The position numbers were made by a program, and so were the translations under genes. A model generated the notes under the pieces. That model was not told the DNA's origin. It did not search any database and was given only the letters and a program-made list of their open reading frames with translations. Below, piece by piece: positions 1 to 6,743 of a stretch of 20,732 bases of DNA; position 1 is the first letter of the stretch, and each line of letters opens with the position of its first letter. Location: contig CAMLJW010000034.1 of assembly GCA_946480485.1 (NCBI GenBank), positions 1 to 20,732 of the forward strand, in the 5' to 3' direction. Origin of the DNA: an uncultured Streptomyces sp. GTDB taxonomy: Bacteria; Actinomycetota; Actinomycetes; Streptomycetales; Streptomycetaceae.

Positions 1-299
1 ACCAGCGCCCCCACGACGACCGGCACCACAGAAGCCCCCAGCAAGGCGACCACCGCCCCAACGACCAGCGACCACCATTCGCCCCGAAGCCGATGCACCA
101 GCCGCAGCCGCTCCACAACCCGCACCACCCACTCCCGCGCCCGCTGCTCGCCTGTCGGCGGTCCAGCCCCCGGCACCCCACCACCGGCACACAGCAGCTG
201 AGTCCGCCGAGCCCCCGGACCGTTTCCGCCCATCAGCCAGGACGCCGCCCCGGCACACACCATCGCCAAACCGACCGCCATCTCACCGACCCCCGTCAC
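1..299 (-). CDS. tadB: TadB-like type II/IV secretion system F protein, N-terminal part (runs off the window)
   Basis: The minus-strand frame opens with GTG at 299-297, overlapping the TadA stop codon (GTGA), and stays open to the window edge, giving about 99 residues. The translation begins VTGVGEMAVGLAMVCAGAAS, a hydrophobic N-terminal segment. A basic stretch follows (ERLRLVHRLRGEWW) and then a second hydrophobic segment (SLVVGAVVALLGASVVPVVV). That pattern, directly downstream of a TadA ATPase, fits TadB, the inner-membrane platform protein of Tad/Flp pilus machines. A purine-rich GAGAGGGG lies a few bases before the GTG. An in-frame ATG at 281 is the alternative start. Only the N-terminus is visible, so the GspF domain itself is not seen; the call rests on context and the membrane pattern. 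Confidence 0.72.
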   Translation of the reverse strand, partial: MTGVGEMAVGLAMVCAGAASWLMGGNGPGARRTQLLCAGGGVPGAGPPTGEQRAREWVVRVVERLRLVHRLRGEWWSLVVGAVVALLGASVVPVVVGAL

Positions 300-1705
300 A
301 GCCCCGCACCCCTCTCACCGAGCAGCCCCCGCAGCCGCTCCCACCCCCGCTCGTACGCGAAGGCCTTCGCGCCCCACCGCAGCGCCGGCACCGTCACGAC
401 GAGCCCTGCCGGATCCCGCCCCAGCACATGCACCTCGGCGACCCGCCGCCGTCCTGCCCGGTCCCGTACGAGATGGAGCACGACCGACAGCGCGGCTGCC
501 ACCTGGCTGTGCAGGGCAGCCCGGTCGAGCCCCGCCGCCGTGCCCAGCGCTTCCAAACGGGCCGGCACCCCCGCCGCCGCGTTCGCGTGGACGGTTCCGC
601 ACCCTCCCTCGTGGCCGGTGTTCAACGCGGCCAGCAGATGGACGACTTCGGGCCCGCGCACCTCGCCGACGACCAGCCGGTCCGGCCGCATCCGAAGGGC
701 CTGCCGCACCAGGTCCTGGAGCGTGACGAGTCCGGCGCCCTCCTGGTTGGCGGCTCTGGACTCAAGGCGTACGACATGCGGGTGGTCGGGGCGCAGCTCC
801 GCCGAGTCCTCGGCGAGCACGATCCGCTCACCCGGTCCGACCAGCCCCAGCAAGGCGCTCAAGAGCGTCGTCTTGCCACTGCCCGTTCCCCCACTGATCA
901 GGAACGACAGCCGGGCGTCGAGCAGCGCCCGCAGCACCCGGTCGCCGCCCGGCGGCACCGTCCCCGCCGCCACCAGCTCGTCGAGCGTGAACGCACGCGG
1001 CCGTACGACCCGCAGGGACAGGCACGTCGAACCGACCGCGACCGGCGGCAGCACAGCGTGCAGACGTGTGCCGTCAGGGAGCCGCGCGTCGACCCAGGGG
1101 TGCGCGTCGTCGAGCCGTCGTCCGGCCACGGCCGCGAGGCGCTGCGCGAGACGTCGCACGGCCGCCGCGCCCGGAAAGGAGACAGCTGTCAGCTCCAGGC
1201 AACCGCCCCGGTCCACCCACACCCGGTCGGGCGCCGAGACCAGCACATCGGTAACCGAAGGGTCGGCGAGCAGCGGCTCCAGCGGACCGGTCCCGACCAG
1301 CTCGGAGCGCAACCGCTCGGCCGCGCCGAGCACTTCGGCGTCCCCCAGCACCCGCCCCTGGGCCCGCAACGCCTGCGCCACCCGCGCCGGCGTCGGCTCG
1401 GCCTTACTCTCGGCAAGCCACTGCCGAACCTTGTCCAACAGCTCCACATCCACCGGTCCGCCCATATCCGCGCGTCCGCCCGACAGCCCGGCATCCGCAG
1501 GCAACCCCACGCCCTTATGCCAGCTTTCTGGCCCCACATCCGCAGGCAGACCCGACACCCGCACACCCGCATGCCGGCCCGGCAACACCGCCTTTGCAGA
1601 CAGCCCCATGCCGGAGCGTTCATACGACAGCCCCGCGTTCGCGGACAAACCCGTCCCCGCGCCCACCCTCGACGCCCCGGCGTGCACCCGCGTGCCCCCG
1701 CTCAT
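296..1705 (-). CDS. tadA: TadA/CpaF-family secretion ATPase
   Basis: This is a hexameric AAA-type ATPase of the GspE/VirB11/CpaF superfamily, which powers assembly of Tad (Flp) pili or related secretion at the cytoplasmic face of the membrane. The 469-residue product has a Walker A motif SGGTGSGKTT (catalytic Lys at about 278), an Asp box (VLAEDSAEL), a Walker B-like RLVVGEVRGPE and the His box GHEGGCGTVHANA. Together these show an intact motor. Residues about 80-190 form the usual N-terminal domain. The first 76 residues are unusual: they repeat a GL(S/P)A-x-(A/V) unit four times and match nothing I know in the family. The start is the ATG at 1705, which overlaps the ssd stop (ATGA) and follows a GGAGGG Shine-Dalgarno. 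It is translationally coupled to ssd upstream and tadB downstream. Confidence 0.9.
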   Translation of the reverse strand: MSGGTRVHAGASRVGAGTGLSANAGLSYERSGMGLSAKAVLPGRHAGVRVSGLPADVGPESWHKGVGLPADAGLSGGRADMGGPVDVELLDKVRQWLAESKAEPTPARVAQALRAQGRVLGDAEVLGAAERLRSELVGTGPLEPLLADPSVTDVLVSAPDRVWVDRGGCLELTAVSFPGAAAVRRLAQRLAAVAGRRLDDAHPWVDARLPDGTRLHAVLPPVAVGSTCLSLRVVRPRAFTLDELVAAGTVPPGGDRVLRALLDARLSFLISGGTGSGKTTLLSALLGLVGPGERIVLAEDSAELRPDHPHVVRLESRAANQEGAGLVTLQDLVRQALRMRPDRLVVGEVRGPEVVHLLAALNTGHEGGCGTVHANAAAGVPARLEALGTAAGLDRAALHSQVAAALSVVLHLVRDRAGRRRVAEVHVLGRDPAGLVVTVPALRWGAKAFAYERGWERLRGLLGERGAGL

Positions 1706-2805
1706 ACGCTCCCTCCGGCAACCGCGGCCCGCTCCCAGAACTCCACGCAGAAGCGCGCAAGCGGCCCTCTGGCGTCGCCCCCTGGCGGTTCCCCCCGCTC
1801 TTGAGCGGCCGACAACCCCGCCTCCACGGGAACTTCGCCCGCCAGCGGCAGCCCGAGGAGACGGGACACTTCCTTGTCGTCCAGGCCGGGTGTGTACGGC
1901 CCGCGCACCGCGGCCCGCAGATCGCGCAGGACCATGCCGACCGCGGAGGCGACCCGCCCGGCGGCCGCGACCGCCCGCAACTCGGCGGGAACCACGAGCA
2001 GCCCCACGTCCACCTGGGCGAGGGCCTCCGCGACGCCTTCGTCGACCCGGCGCGGCAGGTCCACGACCACCGTGCCGCCCCGCCGCCGGGCCGCTGCCAG
2101 CACCGCCCGTACGGCCTCAGGCGCGATGGCGACACAGTCGCCGCGGTCCCAGCTGAGGACCCTGAGCGCGTGCAGCGCAGGCAGTGACTCCTCCAGGGCA
2201 CCGCCACCAACCCGTCCGCGCGATGTGGCGAACGCCGGCCAGCGCAGACCCTCGGCCGTCTCGCCGCCGAGGAGTACGTCAAGTCCGCCGCCCAGCGGAT
2301 CCGCGTCGACGAGCAGTGTGCGCCGCCCCTCGCGCGCCGAGGTGACCGCGAGCGCGCAGGCCAGCGTGGATGAACCGGCCCCGCCGCGACCGCCGATCAC
2401 GCCGACGGTGAGGGCGGGCGGTCCGACTCCTTCGGCCACGTCGGCGATCCGGTCGATCAGCCACTGTTCGCCGTCCGGCAGCAGCAGGACATGGTCAGCG
2501 CCGATCTCCACAGCCCGCCGCCACACCCCCGGGTCGTCCTGATCCCGCCCGACGAGCACCACTGCGCGCCTGCGCGGAGCCCCGCGCACGCGCCGCGCGG
2601 CATCGTCGCCTACCAGCACCAGAGGCGCCGTCTCCCAGCCGCGTCCCCGCTCGGGCACCCCGTGATTCACCTCGGGCCGGGCGCCCGCCGCGGCGCACAG
2701 CCGAAGCAGGTCGTCCAGCAGATCCGCGTCCTCCGTGAGGATCAACGGTCCGCCCTGACGGCCCTCGGCCGCCAACGGAAGGTCACGCGTGATGGCTCCC
2801 GCCAC
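1702..2805 (-). CDS. ssd: Septum-site-determining protein Ssd (CpaE/TadZ-like, MinD/ParA superfamily)
   Basis: The product resembles actinobacterial Ssd proteins (Rv3660c type), which affect septum placement. They are also the CpaE/TadZ-like member of tad loci and thought to position the pilus machine. An N-terminal receiver-like region (LILTEDADLLDDLLRLCAAAGA) is followed by a MinD-type ATPase domain. Its P-loop reads GGRGGAGSST, so both the signature lysine and the phosphate-binding lysine of a deviant Walker A are absent. LLVDADPLGGGLDVLL matches the switch I/A' region. ATP hydrolysis is therefore doubtful, as in several Ssd homologues. I favour the GTG at 2805-2803, with AGGGGG nine bases upstream. 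ATG at 2814 and ATG at 2895 are in-frame alternatives with poorer ribosome sites. It is first in the ssd-tadA-tadB operon. A perfect DnaA box lies about 220 bp upstream. Confidence 0.85.
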   Translation of the reverse strand: MAGAITRDLPLAAEGRQGGPLILTEDADLLDDLLRLCAAAGARPEVNHGVPERGRGWETAPLVLVGDDAARRVRGAPRRRAVVLVGRDQDDPGVWRRAVEIGADHVLLLPDGEQWLIDRIADVAEGVGPPALTVGVIGGRGGAGSSTLACALAVTSAREGRRTLLVDADPLGGGLDVLLGGETAEGLRWPAFATSRGRVGGGALEESLPALHALRVLSWDRGDCVAIAPEAVRAVLAAARRRGGTVVVDLPRRVDEGVAEALAQVDVGLLVVPAELRAVAAAGRVASAVGMVLRDLRAAVRGPYTPGLDDKEVSRLLGLPLAGEVPVEAGLSAAQERGEPPGGDARGPLARFCVEFWERAAVAGGSV

Positions 2806-3002
2806 GATCTCCATCCCCCTTCGCTGCTGCTTCCACGGAGCCCCTGCGGCCCCGCGGATCCCGCCCGCGCGAAGAACCGGCAACCGGTACTCCATATGAC
2901 CCGCCGATACGAACCGGCCGTAGCCGGCTACAAGCCGAACCGGCCCTGAACTTCCGCCCGGCGGGACGCGTTGGAATCACGGTGCAGCGATCCCGGAAAT
3001 CG

Positions 3003-3088
3003 TGTGGATCTTGCTCGATAACTGTGGACAACTCGGCGGTGTGAATATCGCGTTCACCCATACCGGTGACCCCAGCAGGATTTCCACA
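3003..3088. promoter_or_regulatory. DnaA-box cluster upstream of ssd (one perfect, two degenerate)
   Basis: TGTGGACAA at 3023-3031 is, on the minus strand, TTGTCCACA, the exact Streptomyces DnaA-box consensus. TGTGGATCT at 3003-3011 and ATTTCCACA near 3080-3088 each match seven of nine positions. All lie in the roughly 380-bp non-coding stretch (2806-3186) between ssd and the 6C RNA, where I find no credible gene. At this GC content a perfect A/T-containing 9-mer is not expected by chance in so short a space. Binding by DnaA is inferred. Confidence 0.45.
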
Positions 3089-3186
3089 GAGCAGTCCGAT
3101 AGCTACACAGAGTGACGGATCGCGCTTACGTGCGAAGAACCGCCTGAACCCGCACAACGCGGCCCGCGATCAGGAAAGAAGGGGAG

Positions 3187-3305
3187 AAAACCCACCCGGA
3201 CATGCGACGACCCCCGCCGGGGGGGAGAGCGGGGGTCGTCCCCACGGCCGACTCGGGGGGGGAGGAGCCGGACCGGGTTAGCACGGTCGCGAACGATCCG
3301 TGACT
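3187..3305 (-). ncRNA. 6C small RNA (B11/scr3558-like)
   Basis: Read on the minus strand, the segment forms two consecutive hairpins with C-rich loops, the defining feature of the actinobacterial 6C RNA family. Hairpin 1 has a 7-bp stem (3248-3254 with 3265-3271, one G-U pair) and a loop of CT plus eight C. Hairpin 2 has a perfect 12-bp stem (3206-3217 with 3229-3240) and an 11-base loop carrying seven C. A TTTT run follows at 3190-3187, so hairpin 2 probably doubles as the terminator. The position between ssd and the HAD gene is where B11 lies in M. tuberculosis (Rv3660c-Rv3661) and where 6C is found in S. coelicolor. In mycobacteria the C-rich loops act by pairing with G-rich mRNA segments. 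Exact ends are estimated. Confidence 0.85.
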
Positions 3306-3310
3306 TCCAT

Positions 3311-3338
3311 GGTGTACCCGAGAGCCCTCTCAGGCAAA
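3311..3338 (-). promoter_or_regulatory. Candidate promoter of the 6C RNA
   Basis: On the minus strand TTTGCC (3338-3333) and TACACC (3316-3311) are separated by 16 bases. They would start a transcript near 3304, just before hairpin 1 of the 6C RNA. The -10 match is partial. The element overlaps the leader of the divergent HAD gene. Confidence 0.35.
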
Positions 3339-3343
3339 CCCAC

Positions 3344-3375
3344 GCGCCCCACCTTACGCCGAATGGTGGGCGCCT
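3344..3375 (+). promoter_or_regulatory. Hairpin covering the ribosome-binding site of the HAD gene
   Basis: CCCACC at 3348-3353 can pair with GGTGGG at 3365-3370. Three further pairs form past a bulged C (3344-3346 with 3371-3373). GGTGGG is the only Shine-Dalgarno-like sequence before the ATG at 3376, so the stem would hide it. Regulation by folding is an inference. Confidence 0.35.
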
Positions 3376-4200
3376 ATGCTCAAGCTCGTGGAAAACCACT
3401 CCTTGCCCCGCACCGCGGCCTTCTTTGATCTGGACAAGACGGTCATTGCGAAGTCGAGCACGCTCACGTTCAGCAAGTCGTTCTACCAAGGCGGGCTGAT
3501 CAACCGCCGGGCCGTGTTGCGTACCGCGTATGCCCAGTTCGTCTTCCTCGCCGGCGGCGCCGACCACGACCAGATGGAGCGGATGCGCAAGTACCTGTCT
3601 ACGCTCTGCCGTGGTTGGAACGTCCAGCAGGTCAAGGAAATCGTCGCCGAGACGCTGCACGACCTGATCGATCCGATCATCTACGACGAGGCGGCATCCC
3701 TCATCGAGGAGCACCACATCGCCGGGCGCGACGTCGTGATCGTCTCCACATCCGGAGCGGAGGTCGTCGAGCCGATCGGCGCACTGCTCGGCGCGGATCG
3801 TGTGGTGGCGACCCGCATGGTCGTCGGCGACGACGGCTGCTTCACCGGCGAGGTGGAGTACTACGCCTACGGGCCGACGAAGGCCGAGGCGATCAAGGAG
3901 CTGGCCACATCCGAGGGGTACGACCTCTCCCGCTGCTACGCCTACAGCGACTCGGCGACCGACATCCCGATGCTCGAAGCCGTCGGCCATCCCCATGCGG
4001 TCAATCCCGACCGCGCGCTACGCCGCGAGGCCACCACGCGCGCCTGGCCCATTCTCGATTTCCACCACCCGGTCCGACTGAAGCAGCGGTTGTCCGTGCC
4101 GCCCCGGCCCGCCCTGGTCGCGGCCGCGGCGATAGGAGCGGCGGCCGCCACCGCGGGGCTGGTCTGGTACACGAGCCGACGCCGTTCGGCGATGAGCTGA
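3376..4200 (+). CDS. HAD-IB (SerB-like) phosphatase with C-terminal membrane anchor; 'morphological differentiation-associated' family
   Basis: This 274-residue haloacid-dehalogenase hydrolase carries all four motifs. Motif I is FFDLDKT (nucleophile Asp18, acid Asp20), motif II is VSTS, motif III is Lys169 in GPTKAEAI, and motif IV is YSDSATDIPML (Asp192, Asp196). Subclass IB members remove phosphate from small metabolites such as phosphoserine or glycerol phosphates; the substrate here is unknown. The C-terminus has a hydrophobic segment (ALVAAAAIGAAAATAGLVWY) followed by SRRR, so the enzyme is probably tethered to the membrane with its catalytic domain in the cytosol. The Streptomyces homologue is annotated as a morphological differentiation-associated protein, and Rv3661 is the mycobacterial counterpart. 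The ATG at 3376 follows GGTGGGCGCCT. It lies between two small RNA genes, and that arrangement is conserved. Confidence 0.9.
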   Translation: MLKLVENHSLPRTAAFFDLDKTVIAKSSTLTFSKSFYQGGLINRRAVLRTAYAQFVFLAGGADHDQMERMRKYLSTLCRGWNVQQVKEIVAETLHDLIDPIIYDEAASLIEEHHIAGRDVVIVSTSGAEVVEPIGALLGADRVVATRMVVGDDGCFTGEVEYYAYGPTKAEAIKELATSEGYDLSRCYAYSDSATDIPMLEAVGHPHAVNPDRALRREATTRAWPILDFHHPVRLKQRLSVPPRPALVAAAAIGAAAATAGLVWYTSRRRSAMS

Positions 4201-4265
4201 GCCTGCCGAACGCACCCGGGTTCGGCCTCGGCCATCAGCACCCCATGCCGCGATACGGGTGACCG

Positions 4266-4283
4266 GTTCACTCCCCTTTGAAC
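4266..4283. repeat. Inverted repeat at the presumed 5' end of the 6S-like RNA
   Basis: GTTCA (4266-4270) and TGAAC (4279-4283) form an inverted repeat with an 8-base spacer, just before the A-rich start of the candidate RNA. It could be an operator or part of the promoter. A short repeat like this can also arise by chance. Confidence 0.25.
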
Positions 4284-4284
4284 G

Positions 4285-4580
4285 TAAAAGTAAAGAAGCA
4301 CAGCGGGGGGTTCCGCTTCCTCCAGTCCTGGAGTAGAAAGAAGTTAAGGCCCGCGAGACCAAGGAACCTCCGAAAGGAAGCACCTTAATAACGCAACCAA
4401 GGCCCACGGACCCAGCATGAACACCGGGCACCCACGCGACGTCGACCCGTCGATTACGGGCCAGCCGCACCAGGCGACGGGCAACAGTTCCCGACCTGAT
4501 GGGCAATATTTCGAGGACGCATGGTAACCCAGTGAACATGCCAGCGGCGGTACGAATCCCTCGTACCGCCGCAACCTTTT
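4285..4580 (+). ncRNA. 6S-like RNA candidate (scr3559/Ms1 type) with intrinsic terminator
   Basis: The 545-bp gap between the HAD gene and the Fic-like gene has no plausible open frame. Around 4280-4350 it is visibly richer in A than its surroundings (AACGTAAAAGTAAAGAAG). It ends in a very strong intrinsic terminator at 4544-4580. In S. coelicolor the 6S-like scr3559 RNA lies between these same two genes, and in mycobacteria Ms1/MTS2823 (about 300 nt, binds core RNA polymerase) lies between the Rv3661 and Rv3662c homologues. Conserved position, length and terminator support the call. I did not derive a full secondary structure, and the 5' end is uncertain (4260-4300). The alternative is a long 3' UTR of the HAD mRNA. 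Confidence 0.65.
4544..4580 (+). terminator. Strong Rho-independent terminator
   Basis: A perfect 12-bp stem (4544-4555 with 4561-4572) and a 5-base loop ATCCC are followed by AACCTTTT. This is the clearest intrinsic terminator in the window. It defines the 3' end of the 6S-like RNA candidate or of HAD read-through. Confidence 0.88.
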
Positions 4581-4725
4581 GCGGGCTCGATTCGAGCCTC
4601 GGAGCGCAGAAGCTCGTGTCGAAAAGGGCCGACCGTGCTGAACCCTCCGTCGTCGGGTCTCCGCGCTGCGCCAAGCTCTCGGCTTCGCTCGAGAGGGGCT
4701 CATGGCCACTCGGCACAGACGCTCC

Positions 4726-4743
4726 TTCGGCTCACTCGCCGAA
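4726..4743 (-). terminator. Weak hairpin just after the Fic-like gene
   Basis: A 6-bp stem (4726-4731 with 4738-4743) and 6-base loop lie three bases past the stop codon on the minus strand. No T-run follows. Another 6-bp stem (4676-4681 with 4690-4695) lies slightly further on. These may give partial termination between the convergent units. Confidence 0.3.
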
Positions 4744-4745
4744 TA

Positions 4746-5570
4746 TCAGGCCGCCCCTCGTTGCAGCGCCTCACAGACTGCCGTCGACTCGCGCACGCCC
4801 AGCTCAATCGCCTTGCCACAGTGGGCGATCCAGGTCGCCATACCTTCCGGGGTTCCGGAGACATAGCCGTCGAGGGCCGCCGAGTAGGCCGCGCGGCCCT
4901 GTTCCGCGTGGCCGACCTCGGCCGGGCAGACGGACTTCGGGTCGAGGCCGCTGCCGACCAGGACGATGCGCTCGGCCGCGCGCGCGACCAGGCCGTTGTG
5001 CGAGCCGAAGGGACGCAGGGCAAGCAGTTCGCCGTGCACCACGGCGGCGGCCACCAGCGCGGAAGCGGGGCTCCCTGTGATGATCAACTGCGAGAGGCCG
5101 TCGAGGCGTCCCGCGACCTCGGTCGCGTCCGGCAGCGGCAGCTCGATCAACGGTTCGTCGACGGGTTCTCCGTCCTGGCGCGGTCGCCCTACGTCGTCCC
5201 CCTTGCCCGCGGCCGCCACCAGGTGCAGCCGTGCCAGGACCCGAAGAGGGGACTGCCGCCAGACGGAGAGCAGTTGGCCCGCCTCGGCGGTCAGCCGGAG
5301 GGCGGCGCCAACCACCCGGGCCTCGTCGTCGCCGCTGAAGTCGGTGCGCCGGCGCAGCTCCTCGAGGGCCCAGTCGGCACCGGCCAGTGCCGCCGAGCCG
5401 CGCGCGCCGCGCAGCGCGGCCTCGGAGGTGATCTCCTCACTGCGGCGCCGCATCATGCGGTGCCCGTAGACCCGGTCCACGGCCTTGCGCACGGACTCCA
5501 CGGATTCGGCGACGCCGGGCAGCGAGTCCAGGGCCGCGAGCGGATCGGCGTTCGCACCTGTCGTACTCAT
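4746..5570 (-). CDS. Fic-fold-like protein with degenerate catalytic motif (often annotated 'oxidoreductase')
   Basis: The 274-residue, largely alpha-helical protein has no nucleotide-binding glycine motif that would justify 'oxidoreductase', the label used for Streptomyces homologues. The segment RPFGSHNGLVAR (residues about 186-197) aligns with the Fic signature HPFx(D/E)GNGRxxR. The catalytic His is replaced by Arg, the acidic residue by Ser, the first Gly by His and the first Arg by Leu; only PF, NG and the last Arg remain. If the alignment is right, it is a Fic fold without AMP-transfer activity. Rv3662c occupies the same place in mycobacteria. The ATG at 5570 begins MSTTGANADP. An upstream in-frame ATG at 5651 would add an arginine-rich segment with no good ribosome site. 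It is divergent from the ATPase at 5740. Confidence 0.72.
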   Translation of the reverse strand: MSTTGANADPLAALDSLPGVAESVESVRKAVDRVYGHRMMRRRSEEITSEAALRGARGSAALAGADWALEELRRRTDFSGDDEARVVGAALRLTAEAGQLLSVWRQSPLRVLARLHLVAAAGKGDDVGRPRQDGEPVDEPLIELPLPDATEVAGRLDGLSQLIITGSPASALVAAAVVHGELLALRPFGSHNGLVARAAERIVLVGSGLDPKSVCPAEVGHAEQGRAAYSAALDGYVSGTPEGMATWIAHCGKAIELGVRESTAVCEALQRGAA

Positions 5571-5725
5571 GAGTGTGACCCTACGCGCCCCCCGTAGCCC
5601 GACCGCCCACCCTATGGAGCTGACGCGTCTCAGGTCACCGACCCTCTCCACAGAGATTCACCGACCGCTTCCACGAAGGAGTGGTCTTCTTCACGTTCAG
5701 CGGCGTCTCGACTCGGTTCGGCCGC

Positions 5726-5731
5726 TAAGGT
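5726..5731 (+). promoter_or_regulatory. Candidate -10 element; ATPase mRNA may be leaderless
   Basis: TAAGGT at 5726-5731 ends eight bases before the A of the ATG at 5740, the spacing expected if transcription begins at the start codon. No Shine-Dalgarno precedes that ATG. I cannot see a good -35 hexamer. Confidence 0.4.
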
Positions 5732-5739
5732 TACTGAAT

Positions 5740-6720
5740 ATGAAAATTGCTTTCGTTGGGAAGGGCGGCAGCGGCAAGACCACCCTGTCCTCGCTCTTCA
5801 TCCGCCACCTTGCGACCACCGGAGCGCCGGTCGTCGCGGTGGACGCCGACATCAACCAGCACCTCGGGCCCGCGCTGGGGATCGACGAGGCGGAGGCCGC
5901 CAGGCTGCCGGCGATGGGCGACCGGCTCCCGCTGATCAAGGACTACCTGCGCGGTTCCAACCCGCGGATCGCCTCCGCCGAGACGATGATCAAGACGACC
6001 CCGCCCGGCGAGGGTTCTCGGCTGCTGCGGGTATACGAGGACAACCCGGTGTTCGACGCCTGCGCGCGACCTGTGGAACTCGACGGCGGTGCCGTCCGTT
6101 TGATGGTCACCGGCCCGTTCACCGAGGCCGATTTGGGAGTGGCCTGCTACCACTCCAAGACCGGTGCTGTGGAGCTCTGCCTGAACCATCTCGTCGACGG
6201 CCAGGGCGAGTACGTCGTCGTCGACATGACGGCGGGCTCGGACTCCTTCGCGTCCGGCATGTTCACCCGTTTCGACATGACGTTTCTCGTCGCCGAGCCG
6301 ACGCGGAAGGGTGTCTCCGTCTACCGCCAGTACAAGGAGTACGCACGCGACTTCGGCGTCACCCTGAAGGTGGTCGGCAACAAGGTGCAGGGCCAGGACG
6401 ACATCGACTTCCTCCGCGCCGAAGTCGGTGACGACCTCCTGGTGACGGTCGGGCACTCGGACTGGGTGCGGGCCATGGAGAAGGGCCGGCCGCCCCTGTT
6501 CGACCGCCTGGAGGACGCCAACCGCCGTGCTCTGCTGAGCCTCCAGGCCGCCGCGGACGCCATGTACGAGCTGCGTGACTGGGAGCGCTACACGCGCCAG
6601 ATGGTGCACTTCCACCTGAAGAACGCGCAGTCCTGGGGCAATGAGAGGACGGGTGCCGATCTGGCCGCCCAGGTCGACCCCGCCTTCGTCCTGCGGGAGG
6701 CGCAGATCGCCACGGCGTGA
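5740..6720 (+). CDS. CooC/ParA-like ATP-binding protein
   Basis: This 326-residue SIMIBI-class P-loop ATPase opens with MKIAFVGKGGSGKTT, a complete deviant Walker A with the signature Lys8 and Lys13. VVAVDADIN (Walker A') and YVVVDMTAGSD (Walker B) follow, then FLVAEPTRKGVSVY and an adenine-binding-type VVGNKV. The overall plan is that of CooC, the ATPase that inserts nickel into carbon monoxide dehydrogenase, and of other dimeric metal-insertion or partitioning ATPases. No CO dehydrogenase lies nearby, so the client is unknown. Its divergent neighbour is the Fic-like protein, a possible functional partner. The reading frame stays open well upstream, but MKIAF is the only start that puts the P-loop at the N-terminus; it lacks a ribosome site and looks leaderless. 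It ends 23 bp from the convergent lipoprotein gene. Confidence 0.87.
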   Translation: MKIAFVGKGGSGKTTLSSLFIRHLATTGAPVVAVDADINQHLGPALGIDEAEAARLPAMGDRLPLIKDYLRGSNPRIASAETMIKTTPPGEGSRLLRVYEDNPVFDACARPVELDGGAVRLMVTGPFTEADLGVACYHSKTGAVELCLNHLVDGQGEYVVVDMTAGSDSFASGMFTRFDMTFLVAEPTRKGVSVYRQYKEYARDFGVTLKVVGNKVQGQDDIDFLRAEVGDDLLVTVGHSDWVRAMEKGRPPLFDRLEDANRRALLSLQAAADAMYELRDWERYTRQMVHFHLKNAQSWGNERTGADLAAQVDPAFVLREAQIATA

Positions 6721-6743
6721 CCCCTACGATGCCCGCCCGGTCG

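Noticed and set aside
93..2156. A 687-codon open frame on the plus strand
   Set aside because: It is the shadow of tadB, tadA and ssd; the product is a Pro/Ser/Arg-rich low-complexity string, while the minus strand shows complete ATPase motifs.
3206..3240. The GACGACCCCCGC inverted repeat as a plain terminator of a plus-strand gene
   Set aside because: No gene ends there on the plus strand and no T-run follows; on the minus strand it is hairpin 2 of the 6C RNA.
3066..3281. Possible 71-residue protein between ssd and the HAD gene
   Set aside because: It covers the 6C RNA in antisense, has Gly/Pro-rich low-complexity content and no ribosome site.
3103..3996. A 297-codon minus-strand frame opposite the HAD gene
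   Set aside because: The plus strand has all four HAD motifs; this frame also runs through the 6C RNA.
5681..5728. Short upstream open frame (GTG, 15 codons) before the CooC-like gene
   Set aside because: The AAGGAG touches the GTG with no spacing, and the probable -10 lies at its end, so it is unlikely to be transcribed.
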